A DNA stretch of 44,552 nt from Weissella hellenica (GCF_005405545.1 NZ_BJEG01000002.1:80942-125493); one strand, 5' to 3'. Counted from the first letter of the stretch, positions 1 through 9,552 are shown. Program-made: numbers and translations. Notes: generated by a model from the sequence alone, not told the origin.

Positions 1-450
<450 letters not shown>

Positions 451-480
451 TCATAATTGCCGAAAGCGCTTTATCCAACG

Positions 481-1623
481 TTACTTGGCTATCACTTGAA
501 AGGCTTGTGCTAAATCTGCCAACAAATCGGCTATATCTTCAACACCGACTGACAAACGAATTAATTCATCCGTAATACCATTTTCCAAGCGTGTCTCACG
601 TGGAATAGCCCCATGTGTCATAATTGCTGGTACTTCAACCAAACTTTCTAGTGCACCTAAGCTTTCTGCCAACGTAATAACTCGCAAATGTTCAACAAAC
701 AAACGTGGATCCAAACCTGGCTGTAATTCAAACGAAATCATAGCACCGAAACCATTCATTTGTTTTTTAGCGACAGTATAATCTGGAATTTCAGGATCCC
801 CAGGATAATAAATTTTATTAACCAATGGTTGTTGATTTAGATAATCGAATACGGCTTGTGCATTTTGTAAATGCGCCCGCATCCGCAATCCCAAGGTCTT
901 CATCCCCCGTTGTAACAACCAGCTTTCTTGCGGTGCAAGTATACTACCGATTGCATTCTGTAAATAACCAATTTGCTCACCCAAATCAGGATCCTTAGTA
1001 ACAACCAACCCGGCAATTACATCACTATGACCACCTAAATATTTTGACGCACTATGCAAAACGATATCGACGCCCATATCAAGTGGTTTTTGAATATATG
1101 GCGATGCAAAAGTATTATCAATAATACTTAAAATACGATGTTTTTTTGCAAGTGACGCAATGGCAGCAATATCAGTCACTCGCAATAATGGATTCGTCGG
1201 TGTTTCCAGATAGACAGCCTTTGTTTGTGGGGTGATTGCTTGTTCAACTGCCTGTAAATCACGTGTATCAACAATCGTAAATGTCATCCCAAAACGCTTT
1301 AACACAGCATCAATTAACCGAAATGTCCCACCATAGACATCATTACCAACAATGATGTGATCACCAGCAGAGAAAAGTGAGAATACCGTATTAATGGCTG
1401 CTGACCCAGATGAAAAAGCAAAACCGGCCGTGCCATTTTCTAATTCAGCAATTAGTTTTTCAACTGCTTCTCGTGTTGGATTTCCCGACCGTGAATATTC
1501 ATACTTACTTGCCCCAATTGTATTCTGGTGAAACGTTGATGCCATATAAATTGGGATTGACGTTGCACCCGTAAACTCGTCTTCGCTAATACCACCATGA
1601 ATTAATTTTGTATCAAATTCCAT
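481..1623 (-). CDS. trans-sulfuration PLP enzyme (cystathionine gamma-synthase / lyase family)
   Basis: 380-residue cytoplasmic Cys/Met metabolism PLP enzyme, full length for the family. Seen: YEYSRSGNPTREAVEK near the N-terminus, FSSGSAAI, the cofactor-contacting VYLETPTNP and IIDNTFASPYIQKP, and the PLP-lysine motif SASKYLGGHSDVIAG. Members make or split cystathionine, or release sulfide or methanethiol, and sequence alone does not separate these activities. The nearest help is the leader: a 25-codon ORF with four Cys codons followed by a terminator sits directly upstream. This suggests cysteine-responsive expression and so perhaps a cystathionine gamma-lyase or homocysteine/cysteine interconverting role (inference). 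The gene is monocistronic here. The ribosome site is modest (GGATTTGGGG before the ATG). Confidence 0.85.
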   Translation of the reverse strand: MEFDTKLIHGGISEDEFTGATSIPIYMASTFHQNTIGASKYEYSRSGNPTREAVEKLIAELENGTAGFAFSSGSAAINTVFSLFSAGDHIIVGNDVYGGTFRLIDAVLKRFGMTFTIVDTRDLQAVEQAITPQTKAVYLETPTNPLLRVTDIAAIASLAKKHRILSIIDNTFASPYIQKPLDMGVDIVLHSASKYLGGHSDVIAGLVVTKDPDLGEQIGYLQNAIGSILAPQESWLLQRGMKTLGLRMRAHLQNAQAVFDYLNQQPLVNKIYYPGDPEIPDYTVAKKQMNGFGAMISFELQPGLDPRLFVEHLRVITLAESLGALESLVEVPAIMTHGAIPRETRLENGITDELIRLSVGVEDIADLLADLAQAFQVIAK

Positions 1624-1655
1624 TATTTTTTACCCCAAATCCTTATATTATGAAC

Positions 1656-1700
1656 AAAAAAAGAGCCCGATATTCTGCTTTAAATACAGAAATCGCGCCC
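1656..1700 (-). terminator. leader attenuator hairpin before the trans-sulfuration gene
   Basis: On the minus strand GGGCGCGATTTCTG can pair with CAGAATATCGGGCTC (about 13 pairs, one bulge, one mismatch), followed directly by seven T. It lies 33 bases upstream of the gene start and 60 bases after the Cys-rich leader ORF, the position expected for a transcription attenuator rather than the end of an upstream gene. Confidence 0.75.
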
Positions 1701-1761
1701 TTAGCTTAATATCAACCTATTTTTATCAGTGTTAGATTATTTTTCCTCAAAAAACCTACAC

Positions 1762-1839
1762 TTAACAGGCCGAACATCGCAAAAAACGCGTTGTTCGACA
1801 AAAACATACTGTTAAGTTTAGCATTGATTGATTCATCAT
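1762..1839 (-). CDS. cysteine-rich leader peptide (25 residues), putative attenuator uORF
   Basis: A short ORF too small for ordinary gene calling. It starts ATGATG, has a strong GGAGGG ribosome site six bases upstream, and lies downstream of a near-consensus promoter. The peptide has 25 residues with Cys at 12, 14, 22 and 25 (parts read TVCFCR and RCSAC), all encoded by TGT. Arms CTTAACAG (1809-1816) and CTGTTAAG (1761-1768), plus an inner CGAACA/TGTTCG stem, fold the Cys codons into one long hairpin. Just downstream come the attenuator terminator and the trans-sulfuration gene. By analogy with amino-acid leader peptides, stalling at Cys codons would alter folding and read-through. The function is inferred; the ORF, ribosome site and structures are seen. 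Confidence 0.75.
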   Translation of the reverse strand: MMNQSMLNLTVCFCRTTRFLRCSAC

Positions 1840-1864
1840 AACCCTCCATTCATTAATTGCCCCA

Positions 1865-1893
1865 AGTTTACCGAGATAGTAGTTGCTTGTCAA
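1865..1893 (-). promoter_or_regulatory. promoter of the Cys leader / trans-sulfuration gene
   Basis: Minus strand: -35 TTGACA at 1888-1893, 17-base spacer, -10 TAAACT at 1865-1870. The predicted start near 1858 places the leader ORF about 20 bases into the transcript. Confidence 0.8.
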
Positions 1894-1951
1894 GATATAT
1901 AAACAAGCTCGTTTTTTATTCGATCTTACCTATAACATTAATGAACTATTC

Positions 1952-2836
1952 TTATTTCAAGAAATTATCTTGTATAAATTCAGGATTTGGATAAGTATAG
2001 AAACCTTCACCCGCAGTAGTGCCAGTCTTACCAGCATCAATCATTTCCTTCAATGCTTTGACAATTCGTGCTTGATCTTGGTCACCTTCAGCTTTAGCTA
2101 ATGCCAAGTTATATGGCGTATTCAAGCCAACAACATCAAGAATCGCAAATGGTCCTTGTGGTGCACCAGTTGCGATCATCCATGACTTATCAATGGTATG
2201 TGGATCAGCTACACCATTGACCCATAACTTTTGAGCAGCATCCAATAGTGGTACCAACAATGAATTCAAAATATAACCATGTTGTTCCTTATACAGACGG
2301 AATGGCACCATACGAATATCCCTGGCAAAAGCAACCAATTCTTCTAGGTACTCATCAGCAGTTCCTGCATGCCCCATAATTTCGGCATTATTATTCTTCC
2401 AAATTTGGTTTGCAAAATGAATAGCCAAAAACTTTTCAGGACGGTTAACATACTCTACGAATTGTGAAGGCAAAAATGTCGATGAATTCGTTGCGAAAAT
2501 TGTCTTTTCAGGAGCAACCTTTGATAATTCTGTGTAGTATTCAGACTTAATCTTTATACTTTCTGGGATGGCTTCAATAACCAAGTCAGCATCAGCTACA
2601 GCCTGTGCTAAATCAGTATTAAATGACATACCATCAATAACCGTCGTTGCTCTGTCGCCATCATCATAAAACGCTTGAAATTCTGGCATATAGCTAGCTA
2701 ATAATTCTTTTGCGTGCTCAATAGCTGCATCATTAATATCATATAGCGTGACATTAAATCCTGAAAAAGCCGTTTGAAAAGCAATTTGACTCCCCAATAC
2801 ACCACCACCTGCAATAGTTACATTTTTGATTGTCAT
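1952..2836 (-). CDS. 3-hydroxyacyl-CoA (3-hydroxybutyryl-CoA) dehydrogenase family protein
   Basis: 294 residues. I chose the ATG at 2836 rather than the upstream one at 2881 because TTAGGAGG precedes it at ideal distance. The N-terminus MTIKNVTIAGGGVLGSQIA is a Rossmann NAD site, with an acidic residue ending strand 2 (LYD). The VIEAIPE and FATNSSTF segments follow the family pattern. The usual catalytic HFFNP is HFANQ here, so the active-site His is kept but its surroundings differ. A C-terminal helical dehydrogenase domain follows (GPFAILDVVGL, EGFYTYPNP). Lactic acid bacteria usually lack beta-oxidation, so the natural substrate is uncertain and may be another short-chain hydroxyacid derivative. 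It is transcribed alone. Confidence 0.8.
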   Translation of the reverse strand: MTIKNVTIAGGGVLGSQIAFQTAFSGFNVTLYDINDAAIEHAKELLASYMPEFQAFYDDGDRATTVIDGMSFNTDLAQAVADADLVIEAIPESIKIKSEYYTELSKVAPEKTIFATNSSTFLPSQFVEYVNRPEKFLAIHFANQIWKNNNAEIMGHAGTADEYLEELVAFARDIRMVPFRLYKEQHGYILNSLLVPLLDAAQKLWVNGVADPHTIDKSWMIATGAPQGPFAILDVVGLNTPYNLALAKAEGDQDQARIVKALKEMIDAGKTGTTAGEGFYTYPNPEFIQDNFLK

Positions 2837-2886
2837 GTTAATTCCTCCTAATATGCTATTCTGAGCAAAAAACTCTTCCAAAATTA

Positions 2887-2916
2887 ATTATATGTTGAAT
2901 ATTTTTAATATTCTAA
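2887..2916 (-). promoter_or_regulatory. promoter with inverted repeat in the spacer (dehydrogenase gene)
   Basis: Minus strand -10 TATAAT at 2887-2892 and a weak -35 TTAGAA at 2911-2916. A perfect repeat GAATATT / AATATTC (2897-2903 and 2907-2913, 3-base spacer) fills the spacer and could be a repressor site. The promoter is fairly likely; the operator is a guess. Confidence 0.5.
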
Positions 2917-2945
2917 CAATATGCATTATCTAACAAAAATATCTA

Positions 2946-2989
2946 TTTAAAAAACGAACATGCGCTGTTTATCAGCATCATGTTCGTTT
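2946..2989 (-). terminator. terminator of the sugar operon
   Basis: Minus strand AAACGAACATG pairs with CATGTTCGTTT (11 perfect pairs) and is followed by a T-run. It lies just after the MsmK-type ATPase gene. Confidence 0.85.
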
Positions 2990-3012
2990 ATCCCTTTTAT
3001 ATTCATATTACG

Positions 3013-4119
3013 TTAATATACTGAAACTTCTGTCTCAGGATCGAAGAAATGTGCACGATTTAAATCAAATCCAATGTTAAATTGTTCACCTGTTTTCTTA
3101 AAGTCACGTGCATCGACTTTTGCAACAACTTCAGTAGCACCAATTTTACTATAAAGTTGTGTCTCAGCACCAAGTAACTCCGAAACAACTACTGTAGCAG
3201 GTACTACTGCATTGGGAAATGTCTCCAAAAATGTATTTTCAGTATGCATGTGTTCAGGTCGAATACCAAAGACAAGTTCTTTACCTTGATAGCCCTTATT
3301 ATTCAACGTCTTTAAACAACCTGCCGGTACTTCCAACGTAAAGTTCCCGTCATTCTCACGAATCTTGTTATCTTGCAAAGTTACATGGAAAAAATTCATA
3401 GCTGGTGCACCAATAAAGCTACCAACGAATACATTAACCGGGTTATCATAAACTTCTTGTGATGTACCAATTTGTTGTACTTTTCCATCCTTCATGACAA
3501 CAATACGATCAGCCATCGTCATCGCCTCAGTTTGGTCGTGTGTCACATAAATAGTTGTTGTCTTCAGACGCTGATGTAACTTGGCAATTTCAGCACGCGT
3601 TGAAATACGTAACTTAGCATCCAAATTTGATAATGGTTCATCCATTAAGAAAATCGGTGCATCGCGCACTATGGAACGTCCCAAAGCAACACGTTGTCGT
3701 TGACCACCTGACAAGGCCGATGGCTTACGCTTCAAATATTCTGTTAACCCAAGAATTTCAGCAGCATTTTTAACACGCTGATCAATTTCGCTCTTATCAT
3801 ACTTACGAAGTTTCAAACCAAATTCCATGTTGTCATACACTGACATGTGAGGATACAAAGCATAATTTTGAAAAACCATCGCAATATCACGATCCTTAGG
3901 AGATTCATCATTAACAATTTGATTGTCAATTTTTAGTTCACCCTGTGAAATATCTTCCAATCCAGCAATCATACGCAATGTTGTTGACTTACCACAACCT
4001 GAAGGGCCAACAAATACGATAAATTCTTGATCCTTAATATGCAAGTTAAAGTCTGTAACTGAGTAATCTGCTGCGTTATCATACTTTTTATAAATATGAT
4101 CTAATGCAATTTGAACCAT
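3013..4119 (-). CDS. msmK: sugar ABC transporter ATP-binding protein (MsmK/UgpC type)
   Basis: 368-residue ATPase that energises carbohydrate ABC importers from the cytoplasmic face. Seen in order: Walker A GPSGCGKST (38-46), Q-loop MVFQNYALYPHMSV, signature LSGGQRQRVALGRSIVR, Walker B IFLMDEPLSNLD, H-loop THDQTEA, and a C-terminal OB-type regulatory domain (FGIRPEHM). Length and domains match MsmK/MalK. It is the last gene of the minus-strand sugar operon, 44 bases after the GH2 pseudogene, and is intact. MsmK proteins often serve several importers, so it may stay useful although its partner permease gene is broken here. Confidence 0.92.
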   Translation of the reverse strand: MVQIALDHIYKKYDNAADYSVTDFNLHIKDQEFIVFVGPSGCGKSTTLRMIAGLEDISQGELKIDNQIVNDESPKDRDIAMVFQNYALYPHMSVYDNMEFGLKLRKYDKSEIDQRVKNAAEILGLTEYLKRKPSALSGGQRQRVALGRSIVRDAPIFLMDEPLSNLDAKLRISTRAEIAKLHQRLKTTTIYVTHDQTEAMTMADRIVVMKDGKVQQIGTSQEVYDNPVNVFVGSFIGAPAMNFFHVTLQDNKIRENDGNFTLEVPAGCLKTLNNKGYQGKELVFGIRPEHMHTENTFLETFPNAVVPATVVVSELLGAETQLYSKIGATEVVAKVDARDFKKTGEQFNIGFDLNRAHFFDPETEVSVY

Positions 4120-4163
4120 TAGAAAATCACCTTGTTCCTTCTATAAATTTTTTTAATGAATTA

Positions 4164-6005
4164 TTAATTCATGTCATTATCTAAAATATCTGCAATTTCA
4201 ATATCTTTTTGGGGGGCATCGACAAAAGCACGAATAAAGAATTCATTAGCTTTCTTAATAACTTCAGGATCAACTTTTGGCTGGCGATCAACAGTCAACA
4301 AACCATTCACCTCTTGCTCAGTATCCGTTAATTGTGTATAGACAATACCATTCAAACTATGCGATTGCGAAACCGCCTTCATAATTCGTTAATATTCACT
4401 GATAAATTCTTCATCACTTTTAGCACCGGTGTAACCCCATCCCTTATCGGCATCTTGTTTGTTGTATCCAATACCACCAAATTCGGTTAATAGGATTGGT
4501 TGTCCTTGATACGTAAAGCCTTCGGCAAAGATATCCCACACTGGTGGATTACGAATGATACTCTCCCATGAATGTAATGTTTCTTGATAATAGTCATAAG
4601 TTTCTTTATCATCCTTAGCACCATGAGCATAATTATGAACAGCACAAATATCAGTCTCTGTTTGTGCCCAACCATCATTAGATTGCACCAAACGTGTTGT
4701 ATCTAATGAATGAATCAAATGGTACATCGCTTGCGTAAAATGTTGTTGTTGTCGGTCAATATGAACTTGTGGGACACCCCAGCTTTCATTGATGGGTACC
4801 CAGGTAACGATTGATGGATGATTATAATCACGTTCAATAATTTCTAACCATTCTTTATACAAAGTTGTTTCGGCTTTTCGAGTAAATACTGGTGCTGCAG
4901 CACATTCGCCCCAGCAAATAAATCCCATTTTATCAGCCCAGTAAAGATATCTTGGATCCTCAACCTTTTGGTGAATTCGTGCACCATTAAAGCCCATCTC
5001 CTTAGCTAAGCTAATATCTTTTTGGAAAGCTTCATCACTTGGAGCAGTTAATAGTCCCTCTGGCCAATATCCTTGGTTTAGCACCAACTTTTGATAATAT
5101 GGACGATTGTTTAAATACGTCATACCATTGGCTGTATGAATTTTTCGCATTCCAAAATATGAGCTTACCTTGTCAGTCACTGCATTTGGTGCTGTAGTTT
5201 CAAAATTAACTGTAAATAGATTAGGATGTTCAGGTGTCCAAAGCCATCCTTCATTGTGATAACCCATTCTGAAAATATGATTACCTAAAATATTGATACT
5301 CCATTCAAAAGCACTGTCTTCTGGATAGATTGTTATTTTTGTTAGTAACTCGTCACCAAACTTAATATTCGCAGTTACCCCTGTACCGGAAACAAAATTA
5401 TCAATTTCACCAGAAATTTCAACAATTCCTTTATCAATATCAGTCACATATTTAACACTTGCTAAATTAGTCACTGGCTTTTTTTCTAACCAAACAGTTT
5501 GTCAAATCCCTGTTGTATTTGTATACCAGATACCCGTACTTTCGCCAGTCCAATTTTGCTTACCCCGCGTTAATTCTTCATCACGAACCGGATCATCTGC
5601 ACGAACTGTCATGACATGATCTGTACCATCTTTTACAAAATTTGTAATATCAAACGAAAAGCTAGTATGACCACCCGAATGTGTTCCAACATGTTGACCA
5701 TCAATCCAAATATCAGCTTTAAAATCTACTGCCCCAAAATGAAGAATGGTTACCTCATCGGTTGACTGATCTATTTGAAAATGACGTTGATACCAAACAA
5801 CACTATGCTCACTTTGATCATCAATACCACTCAATTCTGTTTGATACGCAAAAGGGACTTCAATCTTTTGCGTCAACTTCTCTTGTTGATACCATTGATC
5901 TCTAACCCCTTGATTTTGATCATCAAAATCAAAGTCCCAACTACCATTTAAGTTTGTCCAGTTTTCACGTTGAAATTGCGGTTGCGGATATTCTGTTCGA
6001 TACAT
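4164..6005 (-). pseudogene. GH2 glycoside hydrolase (beta-glucuronidase-like), broken by two nonsense codons
   Basis: One continuous frame of 614 codons from ATG at 6005 (AGGAA ribosome site) is interrupted twice. Codon 168 is TGA at 5502-5504 where GI-W-QTVWLE is expected (TGG to TGA). Codon 539 is TAA at 4389-4391 where SEY-Q-RIMK is expected (CAA to TAA). No frameshift is needed. The reading gives a GH2 jelly-roll, an Ig-like domain and a TIM barrel with acid/base Glu in PINES (codon 407) and nucleophile in LLTEFGG (codon 508), so the ancestor was an active cytoplasmic beta-glycosidase. Substrate is unclear (glucuronide, galactoside or similar). The catalytic part could only be made by read-through or internal initiation. 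Sequencing error is possible but unlikely for two independent transitions. Confidence 0.88.
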
Positions 6006-6024
6006 ACTGTTCCTACTTTCTTTA

Positions 6025-6324
6025 TTATGAATTAACAAGTTTTTGTTTTTTTCTCTTTAAACTAATAATTATCGTCGTTGGTACTAATAAAGCTACCGTG
6101 ACAATATCCATGCAAAAATATGCAATAATCACTTCAATAATTAAAATCGGTAACACCCATTTATTAATTTCTTTTTCTTTTAAGAAATATTTGGCCAATA
6201 ATAAATTAACTAAACCAGCTAGAATAAACAACGTGCCAACTAATCCAATCGTTAATGCACCATCAATAAATTGCCAAACTGCAGAAATTAGTAATAATTT
6301 TCTATCCCAGTTTCTTTCTAACAT
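6025..6324 (-). CDS. small hydrophobic membrane protein in the sugar operon
   Basis: 99 residues with about four hydrophobic segments (around 10-28, 30-48, 55-72 and 74-88) and a basic tail SLKRKKQKL. It is not a family I recognise. It begins four bases after the MalG-type permease gene and ends 19 bases before the GH2 start, so it is an operon member. Small proteins of this kind beside sugar importers are common, but their role is not established. The ribosome site AAGGGATAG supports the start. Confidence 0.65.
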   Translation of the reverse strand: MLERNWDRKLLLISAVWQFIDGALTIGLVGTLFILAGLVNLLLAKYFLKEKEINKWVLPILIIEVIIAYFCMDIVTVALLVPTTIIISLKRKKQKLVNS

Positions 6325-6328
6325 ATAT

Positions 6329-7171
6329 CTATCCCTTCACACCTACTGACAAAGACATTGATTGTAAGAAATACTTTTGCGCAACTAGATATAAAATAAA
6401 CGTTGGAATGATAGCGATAATTGCTCCGGCCATCAAAGTTGGGATATCGGCAACATACATTCCCTGCAATAATTTCAAACCAGGCGTAATCGGCATCTTA
6501 TTAATATCTGAAAATACAATTGATGGCCACAAGAAATCATTCCATGAACCGGTAAATGTAAATAACGCAACAACAAACAAGACAGGCTTAATCAATGGCA
6601 AAATAATAATTCTAAAGATCTGCCAATCACTTGCCCCATCAATGCGAGCAGCTTCATCATAAGCAAGCGGAATATTATCCATAAATTGACGAACTAGGAA
6701 AATATTGAATGCCCCTGTTGCAGCTTGAAAAATCATAGCCCATGGTGTATTTGCCCAACCTAGCAATGTCATAATTTTGTATAGCGGAATAATGTTCATT
6801 ACGGGTGGAAACATCATCGTGGCTAACAAAAAGATGAACAATACATTTCTTCCTCTGAATCGTAAACGTGAAAAGGCAAATGCTGATAAAGATGTTACAA
6901 TCAAAACCAAAATAGTCGAGCCACCTGAAATGACAATTGAGTTTAAGAACCAGCGAAACACTGGTGTATTTGCTGTATTTTGTAATAAATCTGAATAATT
7001 TGTTACTATCCAATTGATTGGTAGAAACTTAAATCCAACGGATTGCATTTCAATGTTACTTTTGAAAGATGACATTACACCATATAACAGTGGCATAATC
7101 CAAATAATACTTAATAGAACCAAAAAGATAAACGATAACCACTTTGCCGTGCCTTGCTTCTTATTTTTCAT
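6329..7171 (-). CDS. carbohydrate ABC transporter permease (MalG/UgpE type)
   Basis: 280-residue inner permease subunit with six predicted membrane segments starting at residues 11-30. The EAA loop that contacts the ATPase reads YDEAARIDGASDWQIFRIIILPLIKP, with its conserved G intact. Length is typical of MalG-type CUT1 subunits. The start at 7171 has GGAAGG upstream. It would pair with the MalF-type subunit just upstream, which carries a stop codon, so this intact subunit may no longer form a working importer. It lies 20 bases after that gene. Confidence 0.9.
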   Translation of the reverse strand: MKNKKQGTAKWLSFIFLVLLSIIWIMPLLYGVMSSFKSNIEMQSVGFKFLPINWIVTNYSDLLQNTANTPVFRWFLNSIVISGGSTILVLIVTSLSAFAFSRLRFRGRNVLFIFLLATMMFPPVMNIIPLYKIMTLLGWANTPWAMIFQAATGAFNIFLVRQFMDNIPLAYDEAARIDGASDWQIFRIIILPLIKPVLFVVALFTFTGSWNDFLWPSIVFSDINKMPITPGLKLLQGMYVADIPTLMAGAIIAIIPTFILYLVAQKYFLQSMSLSVGVKG

Positions 7172-7191
7172 GATCTCTTTACCTTCCTACA

Positions 7192-8100
7192 TCAATCTTT
7201 ATTTCTTAGCAAAAATAATTGAACCATAGACACAATCATAATGCAGATACCTAATATAACTGACATTGCTGAAGAAATTCCTGCCAATGATTGTCCTGAT
7301 CCAAACGCATTTTGTTGTACGTTCATCATCAAAACAGTTGTCGAACCATTTGGACCACCATTCGTCAACATTAGTGGTTGTCCATAAATGTTGAATTGGG
7401 CAATGGTTGTTGTCACGATCGTAAATAACAATTGTCCACGAATACTTGGCAAAGTAATGTGAATAAACTTCTTTCAACTTGACGCACCATCTATATCAGC
7501 TGCTTCATAATAATCTTGTGGAATACCATTCAAGGCAGCTTGATAAATAATCATGTTTCCACCGATTGTCCACCAAACTGTTAGAACAACAATCGTGATC
7601 CATGCCCAAGGTTGTGTTCCAGTCCAAACCTGATTCCAATTAAACAACGTATTCAATGGTCCATAATTAGGATTAAAAATCAATGACCACACGATAACAA
7701 CTGCAGAAATTGAAAATAGACTTGGCAAGTAAAATAACCCTTGAAAAAACTTCGCGAACTTTGGCTTAGTATTTAACATTACCGCTAGTGATAATGGCAC
7801 CAATACACAGAACGGTACTGAAATCAAAACGAACAAAATCGTATGCCACAAACCACTTGTTAATTGATCGTGAAAAATAGAATCTGAAAACAAAATATTT
7901 TTAAAATTATCCCAACCAACAAAGACTGGTGTTCGAACTAAATCCCATTTTGTAAATGCAATATAAATCCCAAAAATTAGCGGTATTAAGAAAAAAATCG
8001 TAAAAATCGCTAAATGCGGCACTAAATAAACAAATGGATGGCTTCGTGTACGCTTATGCTTACTCACTTGCTCATGTGACTTTAAAGAAACTTCTGCCAT
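7192..8100 (-). pseudogene. carbohydrate ABC transporter permease (MalF/UgpA type), nonsense-interrupted
   Basis: 303 codons from ATG at 8100 (AAGAGGGAG ribosome site), with a single in-frame TGA at 7474-7476, codon 209. It falls inside the EAA loop: EAADIDGASS is followed by the stop and then KKFIHITLPSIRGQ. Relatives have Trp there, so TGG became TGA. The truncated product would lose the coupling loop and the last two or so membrane segments and should be inactive. The remaining 94 codons stay open in frame with normal permease sequence, so the loss looks recent. The change is of the same type as the first stop in the GH2 gene of this operon. Confidence 0.88.
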
Positions 8101-8143
8101 TAGTATGTAACTCCCTCTTAATTTTTATATGCCTTGCTTTGAT

Positions 8144-9406
8144 TTAATTTGTCATTTGTGCATCAACTTCATCCTGCACAGTATTTTGCATTTTATTCAA
8201 ATATTGTGAAACGCTTGTCTTATTAAAAACAGCATCATAAGCATATCGGTCCAAATAATCAGCCAAATACCCATTGTAGCGATAATTAAAGATTGTCATT
8301 GAATCTTGCTCAACCTTATTTGTTAACAAAAATGATTGTTGCATCTTCAGATACTTTGGATCTTTGGTGATTGCGAGTGATGCTGGATTTTGTCCTGATT
8401 CAGCCCACTTTAGTGAGTGTGTTCGAACCCAGTTAATAAATGCTAACGTTCCTTCTGTCTTTGCTTTATCACGCTTAGGCTGTTTCAATAGCACAAATTG
8501 ATGACTTGATGACCAGTTAACAATTTTTTGTGGATCAGCTGATAATTGCGGTGCATTAGTAACCCCATAATCAACATCGCTTTCTTTAATTTGATTATTC
8601 ATCCAAATTCCTTCTGGAAGGAAAATTTGCTGACCTGTCAAAAATAGTTGCATAGGGTCATCACCATCTTGCGTAGTAATTTTTTTGTCATGCATATCCT
8701 TATAAAAATTAATAACCCGATGCGACGTCTTATTATTCAAGTCAGGATCTTTACCATTCTTTGTTAACTCGCCATTCATTTGACCATACAATGATAGGAA
8801 CAACGGTTTCCACCACGTTAGACCCATACCTGCAACATCATCTTTTTGTGATTTTTTACCTGCTGCTTTAATCTCATCAAAAGTAACAATGTTATCGTCT
8901 AATGCATGTGGTGCATATTTTTTAACTAATTTTTTGTTGTAGTACATGAACGATGTATGAATATCTAACGGCACACCGTAACGTTTGCCTTGATATGCAC
9001 CATTTATCCAAGCTTCTGGTACATAATTATCTTTGTTAATACCTGAAAAATCTTTTAGATAGGAATTATAACTATCTAGTAACCCATTATTAACGTAGTC
9101 TTTAATTCGTTCTACGTGGACGATCTGTAAATCTGGAATTCCTTTCTTAGAATTCACGATAGTTGGAATTTTTGAATACATGTCACTTTCCGTTAGCGAC
9201 ACATTCTTAACCCGATACTTTGGATTTGTTTTATTATATTGATTAACAAGACTTTGCATACTAGTCCCATCCGGTCCAGTAAACGGATTCCAAAAAATAA
9301 TTTCTTTGCTGTCATCTGCATGAACCGCTGTACTGGTCCAACCAGTCAATCCCAGTGATACCGCAATAGATGTCACGATTGCACCCCAAAAATGTGACTT
9401 TTTCAT
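8144..9406 (-). CDS. extracellular sugar-binding protein (family 1), lipobox cysteine replaced
   Basis: 420 residues, first gene of the operon, with AAGAGGGG before the ATG. A signal peptide is present: basic KK at 2-3, hydrophobic core 8-22, then LTG-W-TST where a lipoprotein would read LTG-C. The Cys that would carry the lipid anchor is Trp23. A signal peptidase I type site VHA-DD follows at 30/31, so the product may be released or anchored otherwise. The mature part has the usual family 1 pattern (IIFWNPFTGPDG, EAWINGAYQGKRYGVPLD, INWVRTH). It should bind oligosaccharides or glycosides for the MalF/MalG permease. Loss of the anchor fits decay of the operon. Confidence 0.88.
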   Translation of the reverse strand: MKKSHFWGAIVTSIAVSLGLTGWTSTAVHADDSKEIIFWNPFTGPDGTSMQSLVNQYNKTNPKYRVKNVSLTESDMYSKIPTIVNSKKGIPDLQIVHVERIKDYVNNGLLDSYNSYLKDFSGINKDNYVPEAWINGAYQGKRYGVPLDIHTSFMYYNKKLVKKYAPHALDDNIVTFDEIKAAGKKSQKDDVAGMGLTWWKPLFLSLYGQMNGELTKNGKDPDLNNKTSHRVINFYKDMHDKKITTQDGDDPMQLFLTGQQIFLPEGIWMNNQIKESDVDYGVTNAPQLSADPQKIVNWSSSHQFVLLKQPKRDKAKTEGTLAFINWVRTHSLKWAESGQNPASLAITKDPKYLKMQQSFLLTNKVEQDSMTIFNYRYNGYLADYLDRYAYDAVFNKTSVSQYLNKMQNTVQDEVDAQMTN

Positions 9407-9474
9407 AAAATTCCCCTCTTAAACTAAGTACCTAATAAAATGTTTAACATTTAGCTTAACTTTCTAACAGTTGT

Positions 9475-9504
9475 ATTATCTGCCAATCCTGTAAGCGCTG
9501 TCAA
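9475..9504 (-). promoter_or_regulatory. sugar operon promoter overlapped by a CcpA cre site
   Basis: Minus strand -35 TTGACA (9499-9504), 18-base spacer, -10 GATAAT (9475-9480). TGTAAGCGCTGTCA at 9490-9503 fits the cre consensus TGWAANCGNTNWCA at every position and covers the -35 box, so CcpA should block the polymerase. A further repeat AAATGTT/AACATTT lies at 9438-9452 in the leader. Confidence 0.85.
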
Positions 9505-9552
9505 CGTTGTCATGTCAGTATACAGACATTATTAATAATAACGATAACATCA

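Noticed and set aside
4164-8100. TGA read as tryptophan (recoding) in the sugar operon
   Set aside because: TGA ends other genes in the window normally (butanediol dehydrogenase, the HD-domain Ppx), Trp is encoded by TGG elsewhere, and one of the three stops is TAA replacing Gln.
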